64,000 nt of DNA from Mucilaginibacter sp. L294 (GTDB lineage: Bacteria > Bacteroidota > Bacteroidia > Sphingobacteriales > Sphingobacteriaceae): the NCBI RefSeq assembly GCF_001636615.1, contig NZ_LGEK01000019.1:62001-126000 (forward strand), written 5' to 3'. Numbering within the stretch: the first letter of the stretch is position 1; each line of letters opens with the position of its first letter. The position numbers and the translations under genes are program-made. Below, one piece after another: positions 34,016 to 41,550 of this stretch. Under the pieces are notes generated by a model. That model made no database searches. It was not told the origin of the DNA and was given only the letters and a program-made list of their open reading frames with translations.

Positions 34016-34402
34016 ATGGCCACTACTATAACTGAAGGTGTTAAGGTTTCAGTTGAAACAATTTACCAGCCCGAATATTCTAACCCAATGAATGACCACT
34101 TTATGTTTGCCTACAGGGTGAACATCGAGAATATGGGTAACTATGCGGTGCGCCTGGTTAGCCGGCACTGGTATATTTTCGATTCGAACGGAGCTAAGCG
34201 CGAAGTAGAAGGCGAAGGCGTTGTGGGTTTACAACCCATTATTGAACCCGGTAGCTCGCATGAATATGTAAGCGGCTGTAACCTTAAAACCGATATGGGC
34301 AGCATGAAAGGCGAATACCAGATGGAGCGCCTGCTGGATAACTCGGTATTTAATGTACAGATCCCCGAGTTTTATCTGATAACCCCTTACAGGTTAAATT
34401 AA
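34016..34402 (+). CDS. apaG: ApaG protein
   Basis: A 128-residue ApaG protein (beta-sandwich, Fibronectin-III-like), historically linked to Co/Mg homeostasis and diadenosine tetraphosphate; mechanism uncertain. Signatures: FAYRVNIENMGNYAVRLVSRHWYIFD and a C-terminal VVGLQPIIEPGSSHEYVSGCNLKTDMGSMKG (read as SRHWYIFD, EGVVGLQP and PGSSHEYVSG). Length and glycine placements are normal. It ends in a strong terminator, after which the repeat cluster begins. Confidence 0.94.
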   Translation: MATTITEGVKVSVETIYQPEYSNPMNDHFMFAYRVNIENMGNYAVRLVSRHWYIFDSNGAKREVEGEGVVGLQPIIEPGSSHEYVSGCNLKTDMGSMKGEYQMERLLDNSVFNVQIPEFYLITPYRLN

Positions 34403-34430
34403 GAATCAAGAGTTAAGAACCAAGATATAC

Positions 34431-34458
34431 GCCCCGGCAGAAATGCCGGGGCTTTTTT
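34431..34458 (+). terminator. apaG terminator
   Basis: GCCCCGGCA pairs with TGCCGGGGC, loop GAAA, followed by six T. Confidence 0.92.
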
Positions 34459-34478
34459 GTTGCCAAATTTTCCAACCT

Positions 34479-34528
34479 GTCATTTCGAACGAGCGACAGC
34501 GAGGAGAAATCTTTTACACATTGCATCC
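34479..34528 (+). repeat. Palindromic repeat unit R1 (forward)
   Basis: GTCATTTCGAACGA (34479-34492), a short variable part, GGAGAAATC (34503-34511), TTTTACACATTGCATCC. First unit of the cluster around the GIY-YIG gene; ATTTC and GAAAT within the unit can pair. The whole gap 34403-34733 contains only the terminator and repeat units. Confidence 0.85.
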
Positions 34529-34564
34529 AAACTATTAAGTTATGGCAATACTCATCGCCACCCT

Positions 34565-34686
34565 GTCATTTCGAACGAACAGGGCCGGGCTATGAAATGG
34601 GGTTCGGAGAAATCTTTTACAATTTGCATCCGAAAACCGTAGGCTGGTGTAAAAGATTTCTCCTCACTTCGTTCGTTCGAAATGAC
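34565..34686. repeat. Palindromic repeat pair R2/R3, left of the GIY-YIG gene
   Basis: R2 forward starts GTCATTTCGAACGA (34565), has a long variable middle ending GGGGTTC, then GGAGAAATCTTTTACAA and TTTGCATCCG; R3 inverted is GTGTAAAAGATTTCTCC to GTTCGAAATGAC (34647-34686). Together a 122-bp hairpin. It ends 47 bp before the nuclease ATG. Confidence 0.88.
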
Positions 34687-34733
34687 ATTTCTGATTTTTA
34701 TGCTTCACATCCAAACTAATTGTAATTTTAAAT

Positions 34734-35039
34734 ATGTGGAATCACAATTACTACATATATATAACCACCAACTACGATAAATCAATATTATACATCGGGG
34801 TTACCAATGATTTAAGTAGAAGATTATATGAGCATAAGGAGAACAAAGGCACAGGTAAATCCTTTACAGGCAAATACTATTGTTACTACTTGGTTTATTA
34901 CGAGCATTTTACAAACATCGAGCATGCAATTGAACGCGAAAAAGAGATTAAGAAATGGCGCAGGGAAAAGAAAGACGCTTTGATTAATTCAACCAATCCC
35001 GGGTGGCGATTTTTAAATGATGAAATAAACCAGGAATAG
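34734..35039 (+). CDS. Single-domain GIY-YIG nuclease inside repeat cluster
   Basis: A 101-residue protein that is just a GIY-YIG nuclease domain of the UPF0213/YhbQ group: strands YYIYI and LYIGV (YIG at 20-22), then TNDLSRRLYEHK with R29 and H34, FTNIEHAIEREKEIKKW with a candidate metal-binding Glu (E69), and a closing NSTNPGWRFLN. It is the only gene between two copies of the palindromic repeat. No DNA-binding extension is present. It could cut repeat hairpins and help them move, or be a repair or defence nuclease; the sequence alone cannot decide. Confidence 0.92.
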   Translation: MWNHNYYIYITTNYDKSILYIGVTNDLSRRLYEHKENKGTGKSFTGKYYCYYLVYYEHFTNIEHAIEREKEIKKWRREKKDALINSTNPGWRFLNDEINQE

Positions 35040-35077
35040 AATGGATAAAGAGAAAAACCACTAATTTATTAACGCCT

Positions 35078-35209
35078 GTAATTTCGAACGAACATGGAGT
35101 GGATTGTGAAAGGGGGTGAGGAGAAATCTTTTACAATTTGCATCCGATTAAGCAAGGCGCACACTTTGTATGTGTAAAAGATTTCTCCTCGTACCTCGTT
35201 CGAAATGAC
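35078..35209. repeat. Palindromic repeat pair R4/R5, right of the GIY-YIG gene
   Basis: R4 forward begins GTAATTTCGAACGAACA (35078), has a long middle ending GGGGGTGA, then GGAGAAATC TTTTACAA and TTTGCATCCG; R5 inverted is GTGTAAAAGATTTCTCC to GTTCGAAATGAC (35172-35209). R4 shares the GAACGAACA start, the long GAAA-GGGG middle and the TTTGCATCCG end with R2, so the two pairs are close copies in the same orientation. Confidence 0.88.
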
Positions 35210-35237
35210 AGGGCGGTGAGGGAAGGCTGATCGCATG

Positions 35238-35304
35238 GTGTAAAAGATTTATCTGCGATGAGCTCTCCTACGGTCGGTTCTCCTCGTACCTCGTTCGAAA
35301 TGAC
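35238..35304 (-). repeat. Palindromic repeat unit R6 (inverted)
   Basis: GTGTAAAAGATTTATC (35238), a 25-nt variable part, then TCTCCTCGTACCTCG and TTCGAAATGAC (ends 35304). It mirrors R1 on the other side, so the cluster is symmetric. The gap 35040-35575 otherwise holds two terminators and no gene. Confidence 0.85.
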
Positions 35305-35373
35305 ATGCGGGGGCGCGAGAGCCATGTCAGCTGTAAATGTAAACGCCATTCTTTTTGGGCTACCTACCACGCA

Positions 35374-35404
35374 TAAAAAAAGCCTCCTTTGGGGTGGCTT
35401 TTTA
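35374..35404. terminator. Terminator-like hairpin right of the repeat cluster
   Basis: AAAAAAAGCCTCC pairs with GGTGGCTTTTTTT around TTTGG, a bidirectional A/T-flanked stem. No gene ends directly before it on either strand. Confidence 0.7.
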
Positions 35405-35498
35405 ACACTAAACTATTAAAACTAAAAAACTAAAGAGTGTAAGATTTATCATCTTATATATACATGACGATGCCGTAACCAGATGTGTTACAGCCAAA

Positions 35499-35530
35499 CA
35501 AAAAAATCGCCCCGAAACCTTCGGGGCGAT
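35499..35530 (-). terminator. Terminator of the zinc peptidase gene
   Basis: On the minus strand ATCGCCCCGAA pairs with TTCGGGGCGAT around GGT, followed by seven T. Confidence 0.9.
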
Positions 35531-35575
35531 CCATTCTTTGTCCTTGATCTTTTTGTTTTTATCTAAAAATCCAGC

Positions 35576-36292
35576 TTAGTTGCGGCGGTTAAACAGGAAC
35601 GATGCATAGTAAACTAAGGTAGCCAGGGCGCTTAAGGCAGCAACTACATAGGTCATGGCGGCCCACCAAAGCGCATCTTTTGCCTGCTCATGTTCCTCGC
35701 GGGTTTGCATAATGGTGTAGTTGTTATTTAACCAGGCCAACGCGCGCTGGCTGGCATCAAACTCAACCGGCAGGGTAATAAAACTAAACAGGGTTACCAA
35801 TGCCAGGGCACCCACACCAACGGCCAGCACAAGCGGGTTATGCGTAAAAAACAGTAGCATAATGCCTATCATCAATGTCCATTGGGTAAGGGTTGATGCC
35901 ACATTAACCACGGGTACCATTGATGAGCGGAAGCTTAACCAGCTATAAGCCTTAGCATGTTGTACAGCGTGCCCGCATTCGTGTGCAGCAACGGCTGCTG
36001 CCGCTATACTGCGGCTGTGGTAAACATCGGGGCTAAGGTTAACGGTTTTATCTTCGGGGTTGTAATGGTCGGTTAGCTGGCCTTCAACAGATATTACACG
36101 AACATCGTAAATGCCATTATCTTTCAGCATGCGCTCGGCAACATCCTTGCCCGAGAGGCCCGATGATAAGGGTATTTCTGCATACTGCTTAAATTTGTTT
36201 TTAAAACGCCATTGCACAATAAAGCTTACCAATGCCACCACGATCATGAGCAGCAAGGCCGAATTGTAGGATACAAATGCCAGGGTTATCAT
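35576..36292 (-). CDS. Membrane zinc metallopeptidase (YugP/DUF1751 family)
   Basis: A 238-residue membrane protein of the putative neutral zinc metallopeptidase family (YugP). Zinc-binding HECGHAVQHA is near residue 104; membrane helices flank it (about 7-25, 122-145, 150-172 and 212-233). The N-terminal region contains GLSGKDVAERMLKDNGI, also typical. Function unknown, perhaps envelope protein turnover. It stands alone and diverges from the FAD oxidoreductase gene with 92 bp between. Confidence 0.92.
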   Translation of the reverse strand: MITLAFVSYNSALLLMIVVALVSFIVQWRFKNKFKQYAEIPLSSGLSGKDVAERMLKDNGIYDVRVISVEGQLTDHYNPEDKTVNLSPDVYHSRSIAAAAVAAHECGHAVQHAKAYSWLSFRSSMVPVVNVASTLTQWTLMIGIMLLFFTHNPLVLAVGVGALALVTLFSFITLPVEFDASQRALAWLNNNYTIMQTREEHEQAKDALWWAAMTYVVAALSALATLVYYASFLFNRRN

Positions 36293-36374
36293 TTTTCAAT
36301 AGTTTTTTGTAAAAAGGGTATTTCAAAAAGTATTCCAATTTAAGTTAAGAGTACGAAGTTGAAAGCCAAAATGC

Positions 36375-36382
36375 TACATTTG
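36375..36382 (+). promoter_or_regulatory. Promoter -7 box abutting the oxidoreductase start
   Basis: TACATTTG, an exact TAnnTTTG match, ends 2 nt before the first ATG (36385) and 5 nt before the second (36388). A transcript begun 4-6 nt later would start at the second ATG. Confidence 0.6.
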
Positions 36383-36384
36383 GT

Positions 36385-37530
36385 ATGATGTCGACAGGGA
36401 ATTTCTCTTACTGGGAGCGCACCGCTTTTATCGATAATGCCGATGTAATTGTCATAGGCAGCGGTATTGTGGGCTTGAGTGCCGCCCTGCATTTAAAAAC
36501 CCGCCAACCAAAGTTGAAAGTGCTGGTTTTAGAGCGCGGCTTTTTACCGAGCGGCGCAAGCACAAAAAACGCCGGTTTTGCCTGTTTCGGCACGGCTTCC
36601 GAGCAATTGCAAGCACTTAAACATACACCGGACCAAGAGGTTGCCCGGCTGGCAAACTACAAATGGCGGGGACTGCAACGCTTACGCCAAAACCTTGGCG
36701 ATGAAAATATCGACTACCACCAACACGGGGGCTACGAGCTTTTTATGGAGGGCGAAAATGCCGGTGCAAATGAAGCTATAGCTCATATTGAACGGCTTAA
36801 TAATTTATTAAAGCCCGCTATTGACGGGCATGACATTTATGCAGTTGCGGATGCTAAAATTGCAGATTTTGGCTTTGATGGTGTGGGCCACATGATCTAT
36901 AATCCGTTTGAAGGCCAGATACATACCGGCAAAATGATGCGGGCATTGCTTAATAAATGTTACCAAAAAGATGTGCTGGTTTTAAACGGCTGCGAGATAA
37001 CCGCGATAGATAATGAAGCGGGTCACATTCATCTAACATCCCCGCAGGGAAATTTTAAGGCGAAGAAAGTGATCATGGCAACAAACGCTTTTGCTAAACA
37101 ACTTTACCCCCATTTGCAGGTTGTTCCCGGCCGGGGGCAGGTGCTGGTTACCAAGCCCATAGCCGGGTTAAAATTAAAGGGCACCTATCATTTTAACGAA
37201 GGGTACTATTACTTCAGGAATATAGATGGCCGCGTACTTTTTGGAGGAGGCCGTAATATTGATTTTGCCGCCGAAGAAACGCCCGAATTTGGCCATACCG
37301 ATGCCGTTAAACAAAAGCTGACAGATTACCTGCACAACATGATCCTGCCCAGGCAGGATGCCGAAATAGACTACTGGTGGAGCGGGATTATGGGTTTCGG
37401 CGAAGAATTAAGCCCGATCGTTAAACAGGTAGAACCCAATATATTTTGCGCCGTACGCTGCAATGGCATGGGTGTAGCTATGGGCAGTTTGGTAGGGGAA
37501 GAGGTAGCGGAGTTAGCAATATCCTTTTAG
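36385..37530 (+). CDS. FAD-dependent oxidoreductase (DAO family)
   Basis: A 381-residue FAD enzyme of the D-amino acid/glycine oxidase family. The dinucleotide fold ADVIVIGSGIVGLSAALHLK (about residues 19-38) is near the N-terminus, followed by LVLERGFLPSGASTKNAGFACFG, and the C-terminal VRCNGMGVAMGSLVGEEVAEL binds FAD as well. Substrate not determinable; the ASTKNAG motif is seen in amine and amino-acid oxidases. Two adjacent ATG codons are possible starts; because of the -7 box, 36388 is as likely as 36385. Confidence 0.92.
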   Translation: MMSTGNFSYWERTAFIDNADVIVIGSGIVGLSAALHLKTRQPKLKVLVLERGFLPSGASTKNAGFACFGTASEQLQALKHTPDQEVARLANYKWRGLQRLRQNLGDENIDYHQHGGYELFMEGENAGANEAIAHIERLNNLLKPAIDGHDIYAVADAKIADFGFDGVGHMIYNPFEGQIHTGKMMRALLNKCYQKDVLVLNGCEITAIDNEAGHIHLTSPQGNFKAKKVIMATNAFAKQLYPHLQVVPGRGQVLVTKPIAGLKLKGTYHFNEGYYYFRNIDGRVLFGGGRNIDFAAEETPEFGHTDAVKQKLTDYLHNMILPRQDAEIDYWWSGIMGFGEELSPIVKQVEPNIFCAVRCNGMGVAMGSLVGEEVAELAISF

Positions 37531-37592
37531 TTGCCCTCTTGAGAGGGGTTAGGGGTGTGTTTGTGAAGCGGCAATAACGAGGCGAAGATGCC

Positions 37593-37945
37593 GTTCCATT
37601 CGGGACAAAATGGAACAAGCCTAAATTTTACAATCATTTATAAATCAGATATTTAATATAAAAACACCCATTTTACTTACTGTTAATTTCGCAATCCAAA
37701 AAGGCCGAACTGAGGCCGAAAAAAGGCTAAAAAAGGTCACCTTTTTGCGTGTTTTGTCAGGCAAAATCTTGTTCCATTTTCCAAAAAGTGGAACAAAACT
37801 CCGGTTTTAATAACCCGCTGATTTGTAGATTCTTAAATCAAAAATGAAAAGTAAAACTTTAGATAGAATGAAAAACTAATAACATTAAAGTCGTTATTAT
37901 CAACATGTTCCATTTGTTCCGCTTGTTCCATTTCTGAGGGGAACA
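37593..37945. repeat. Cluster of TTCCATT/AATGGAA palindromic motifs
   Basis: The gap 37531-37964 has no gene. It contains repeated copies of a TTGTTCCATTT motif on both strands: GTTCCATT (37593-37600) with AATGGAAC (37609-37616); TTGTTCCA (37769-37776) with TGGAACAA (37789-37796); and a triple TGTTCC at 37906, 37916 and 37924, then GGGGAACAG. This is a lot for 350 bp. Possible operator or palindromic-repeat remnants. Confidence 0.6.
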
Positions 37946-37964
37946 GAATAGCAGCAAATATTGC

Positions 37965-39299
37965 TTAAAACAACTCCACTAATCTTTCCAAAGCCATCCC
38001 TCTTGAGCCTTTGATCAGAATGGTTGCATTGGTTATCGGGGTTGTTTTCAGGCCGATAATAGCATCTTCGGCAGTCATGTAAAAGGTAGTGTTGATCAGA
38101 TTGGTGTTTGCTACCTCGGTTTGCTGGCTGGAAAAGTCCTTGCCGATGAAAATGCGCTCGTCCACGTTGGCGCTCATGGCTTTTTCAATAACAGCGGTAT
38201 GCTCTACAGCCGATTCTGCGCCCATCTCGAACATATCGCCCAGTATCATCACCTTGTGGTTTGCCTGTACCTTGTCCATATTCTCTATAGCCACGAACAT
38301 GCTGCTGGGGTTGGCGTTATAAAAATCGCAGATGAGCGTATTAGTTGCTGTTTTTGTGATCTGCGAGCGGTTGTTTTTGGGTTGATAACCTTCAATCCCC
38401 TGGTTTATCTCGTCAGAATCCAACCCGAAAAAGCTGCCAATGCATGCTGCTGCCAATATATTATCAAGATTGTACGACCCGGTTAACTGCGATTTAACGT
38501 TATGCGATGAGCTTTTTTTATCATGCCATTTAAAGGTGAGCAGCGGTGAGTTGTCCAGCAGTTTGCCACTAACCAGGTTGTTGGCATTGCCGTTTTTGCC
38601 GTAATAAACCACATTTTTTAAGCCACGGGCTTCCTGCATTTCTAATAGTGTTTTATCGTCGCTGTTCACAAAAGCAACACGGCTTCCGGATTTCAACAAA
38701 TAATCATACAGCTCTCCCTTTCCTTTTTTTACACCTTCAACCCCGCCAAAACCCTCCAAATGCGCTTTACCTACGTTGGTGATTAAACCATGGGTAGGCT
38801 GGGCTATAGTGCAAAGCAGCTCAATTTCTTTTTGGTGATTGGCGCCCATTTCTATCACCGCCATTTGGTGCGAGCTATCGATAGTAAGGATAGTAAGCGG
38901 TACACCTATATGGTTATTCAGGTTGCCTTGCGTGGCCAGCGTATTAAACTTTTGTGATAATACGGCGTTGATTAGCTCCTTGGTGGTGGTTTTACCATTT
39001 GTACCCGTAAGGCCAATTACAGGGATAGTTAACTGCCTGCGATGATGGGCCGCCAGGTTTTGTAAAGCGGAGAGCACATCATCAACCAATAAAAACTTTT
39101 CGCCTGTAGCATGTTCCGGGTTATCAATAACCGCATAAGCCGCGCCGGCTTCAACAGCTTTTTTAGCGAAGGTGTTGGCATCAAACTTATCGCCTTTTAG
39201 AGCAAAAAACAGGCTGCCGGGTAAAATTTTGCGGGTATCTGTACTGATAACAGGGTGCTGCAGGTATAGTTGGTATAATTGGTCTATGGTTGTTTTCAT
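37965..39299 (-). CDS. murF: UDP-N-acetylmuramoyl-tripeptide--D-alanyl-D-alanine ligase MurF
   Basis: A 444-residue ligase that adds D-Ala-D-Ala to the peptidoglycan precursor. Signatures: substrate-binding STDTRKILPGSLFFALKGDKFD at the N-terminus, ATP loop GLTGTNGKTTTKELI (97-111), then EMGANHQKEIE, TNVGKAHLEGFG and the C-terminal ILGDMFEMG with IKGSRGMALERL. Length typical. It is followed in reverse by recQ upstream (12 bp apart), so recQ and murF share a transcript. Confidence 0.97.
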   Translation of the reverse strand: MKTTIDQLYQLYLQHPVISTDTRKILPGSLFFALKGDKFDANTFAKKAVEAGAAYAVIDNPEHATGEKFLLVDDVLSALQNLAAHHRRQLTIPVIGLTGTNGKTTTKELINAVLSQKFNTLATQGNLNNHIGVPLTILTIDSSHQMAVIEMGANHQKEIELLCTIAQPTHGLITNVGKAHLEGFGGVEGVKKGKGELYDYLLKSGSRVAFVNSDDKTLLEMQEARGLKNVVYYGKNGNANNLVSGKLLDNSPLLTFKWHDKKSSSHNVKSQLTGSYNLDNILAAACIGSFFGLDSDEINQGIEGYQPKNNRSQITKTATNTLICDFYNANPSSMFVAIENMDKVQANHKVMILGDMFEMGAESAVEHTAVIEKAMSANVDERIFIGKDFSSQQTEVANTNLINTTFYMTAEDAIIGLKTTPITNATILIKGSRGMALERLVELF

Positions 39300-39311
39300 G
39301 GTTAATCTAAA

Positions 39312-41453
39312 TTACGCTTCCTTATTCATCCACGCAATAACAGCTTTTATTTCGCCGTAGGTATAGGCATCGCCCAAAACTTCTTTTAATGGTGATAGCA
39401 TTTCACTGCCGTAGCTTTCAACCGCGTTTTTTATCGCCGGGATCTTGGCTTCATTAACAAATTCATGCACATCCAGTTCGCCGGTTTGTACAAAACGACT
39501 TAAATGGCCTTCAATTGTAGTTGGCGACAGGCCGCGCTCATTCGCTATTTCGGGAACTGTTTTGCCCTGTTTATACAGATCAAAGGTAACTTTAAAGGTA
39601 TCGGAGATCTTGCTTTTTTTAGGTTTAGCTTTTCGCTCGCGTTTAGCTGCTTTTTGTGTAATGCGGGATGAAAGGCCTTTTTCAACACTGTATGCATTGA
39701 TAATAGCCAAAAACTCGCGCCCGTATTTTGCCAGTTTTACATCGCCAAAGCCGGATATCAGCCTTAGCTCATCCATTTTTTGCGGCAGATAGATGGCAAC
39801 TTCCAGCAGGGTAGCGTCAGATAGTATAATATATGCCGGCAGGTTTTCGCCGATAGCGATCTCCTGGCGTTTTTTACGCAGATCGGCCAGTAGTTCGGTT
39901 TCGTAACTTAAAGCCTCGTGCTCCTGTTCGTTGGTAACTTCTGATGCGATCAGCTCAACCTTTAAATCCCCTTTCAAAACGGCTTCGCTTTTGGGGGTAA
40001 GCTGTATGGCCGAATAACCGTCCTCGCTGATACGTAAAAACCCCTGTGCTATCAGTTCGCGCAGGTAACGCTGCCAGTCGGCCTTGCTGATGTCTGCGCC
40101 TGCACCATAGGTTTTAAGGGCTTTATGATCGGCCCAGATCTTTTCACTTTTTGATCCCCGAAGGAAATCGATAATATAATTAGCCCCAAAGCGCTCTTTT
40201 ACCCTTGCCACCGCTGATAACGCTTTTTGGGCGATGAGTGTACCATCAAACTTCACAAATTCGCTCAGGCAAAAATCGCACGAACCGCAATTATCAGGGA
40301 ATGGTTCATCGAAATAGTGCATCAAAAACTGGCGCCTACAAGCATGTAACTGGCAATAATTCAGCATATCATCCAGCTTTTTAAGCATAATGGCGCTCTG
40401 CTCTCTGTTGTTCTCAACCGTGGCAAAGCTGCGCAGCTTAATAGCATCGCCGGGAGAGTAAAGCAGCAAGGCATCTGATGCCAAACCGTCCCTGCCGGCG
40501 CGGCCTGTCTCCTGGTAATAGCCTTCTATATTCTTGGGCAGGTCCATATGCACCACGTAGCGCACGTTGCTTTTGTTGATGCCCATACCAAAGGCGATGG
40601 TTGCTACCATTATCTTTACTTCATCCTTTAAAAAGGCTTCCTGGTTGCGGGCTTTTACCTCGTTGTTAAGGCCGGCGTGGTAAGCCTCGGCGGCGTAACC
40701 TTCTTCTTTCAGGTCGGCGGCCAGGGACTCTGTTGACTTCCGCGACAGGCAATAAATGATCCCCGAATCGTCTTTATGCGTATTTAGAAAGGCTAAAAGT
40801 TGCCTAAAACCGGCCTTTTTGGGGTTCACACGGTACGTAATGTTCTCGCGATTAAAAGACGAGATAAAAACTGCCGGTTGATGCAGATTTAATTTTTCAA
40901 GAATGTCTTTTTGAGTGAGCTTATCGGCAGTAGCGGTAAGGGCTATCACCGGCACGCCGGGGAATTCCGTTTTTAAGCCCGCCAGCATCAGGTACTCGGG
41001 GCGGAAATCATGACCCCATTGCGAGATGCAGTGCGCTTCGTCTACAGCTATCTGCACTACATTAAGTGTATGCAAAAAGCTCATCATTTTATTATCGCCG
41101 CCAAATAATCGCTCGGGGGCTATGTACAAAAGACGGATTTGGTTATTGCGCAGTTGTATGGCTATGTCGCGCTGTTCATCGGGGTTTTGGCTGGAGTTTA
41201 GGAACGCCGCCGGGATGCCGGATAGGTTCAGGCTATCTACCTGGTCTTTCATCAACGCGATAAGCGGGGATATGACAATGGTTAGCCCATCCAGCAGTAC
41301 CGCGGGTAGCTGGTAGCAAAGCGATTTACCACCACCGGTAGGCATCAGCACCAGGGTATCCTGCTTATTAAGCACATTGCTGATGATGGCCTCCTGCGAG
41401 AGCCTGAACTGTGAGTATCCGAAATATTTTTGAAGGGCCTGTATGGATGTCAT
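39312..41453 (-). CDS. recQ: ATP-dependent DNA helicase RecQ
   Basis: A 713-residue helicase. Motif [21 protein letters not shown] box [25 protein letters not shown], motif [14 protein letters not shown], motif [12 protein letters not shown]; a zinc site with C residues ([21 protein letters not shown]), and a C-terminal HRDC domain. After it a further Lys-rich segment and winged-helix-like end follow, as in Bacteroidetes RecQ1. The start at 41453 ([13 protein letters not shown]) is chosen over an ATG 54 nt upstream because the added residues are unlike the family and a -7 box-like CACTTTTG lies between. Confidence 0.96.
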   Translation of the reverse strand: MTSIQALQKYFGYSQFRLSQEAIISNVLNKQDTLVLMPTGGGKSLCYQLPAVLLDGLTIVISPLIALMKDQVDSLNLSGIPAAFLNSSQNPDEQRDIAIQLRNNQIRLLYIAPERLFGGDNKMMSFLHTLNVVQIAVDEAHCISQWGHDFRPEYLMLAGLKTEFPGVPVIALTATADKLTQKDILEKLNLHQPAVFISSFNRENITYRVNPKKAGFRQLLAFLNTHKDDSGIIYCLSRKSTESLAADLKEEGYAAEAYHAGLNNEVKARNQEAFLKDEVKIMVATIAFGMGINKSNVRYVVHMDLPKNIEGYYQETGRAGRDGLASDALLLYSPGDAIKLRSFATVENNREQSAIMLKKLDDMLNYCQLHACRRQFLMHYFDEPFPDNCGSCDFCLSEFVKFDGTLIAQKALSAVARVKERFGANYIIDFLRGSKSEKIWADHKALKTYGAGADISKADWQRYLRELIAQGFLRISEDGYSAIQLTPKSEAVLKGDLKVELIASEVTNEQEHEALSYETELLADLRKKRQEIAIGENLPAYIILSDATLLEVAIYLPQKMDELRLISGFGDVKLAKYGREFLAIINAYSVEKGLSSRITQKAAKRERKAKPKKSKISDTFKVTFDLYKQGKTVPEIANERGLSPTTIEGHLSRFVQTGELDVHEFVNEAKIPAIKNAVESYGSEMLSPLKEVLGDAYTYGEIKAVIAWMNKEA

Positions 41454-41550
41454 GCGATAAATGCAAAAGTGCAGATTTGAATTAATAGCCTGATGATGAA
41501 ACCTCAAAAAAATATCTTTAGCTTAGCGTTACTGATCTAATTATTAACGT

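Noticed and set aside
34734..35039. GIY-YIG gene as a homing endonuclease in an intron
   Set aside because: No intron or interrupted host gene is present, and the protein lacks a DNA-binding extension; it is an intergenic stand-alone gene.
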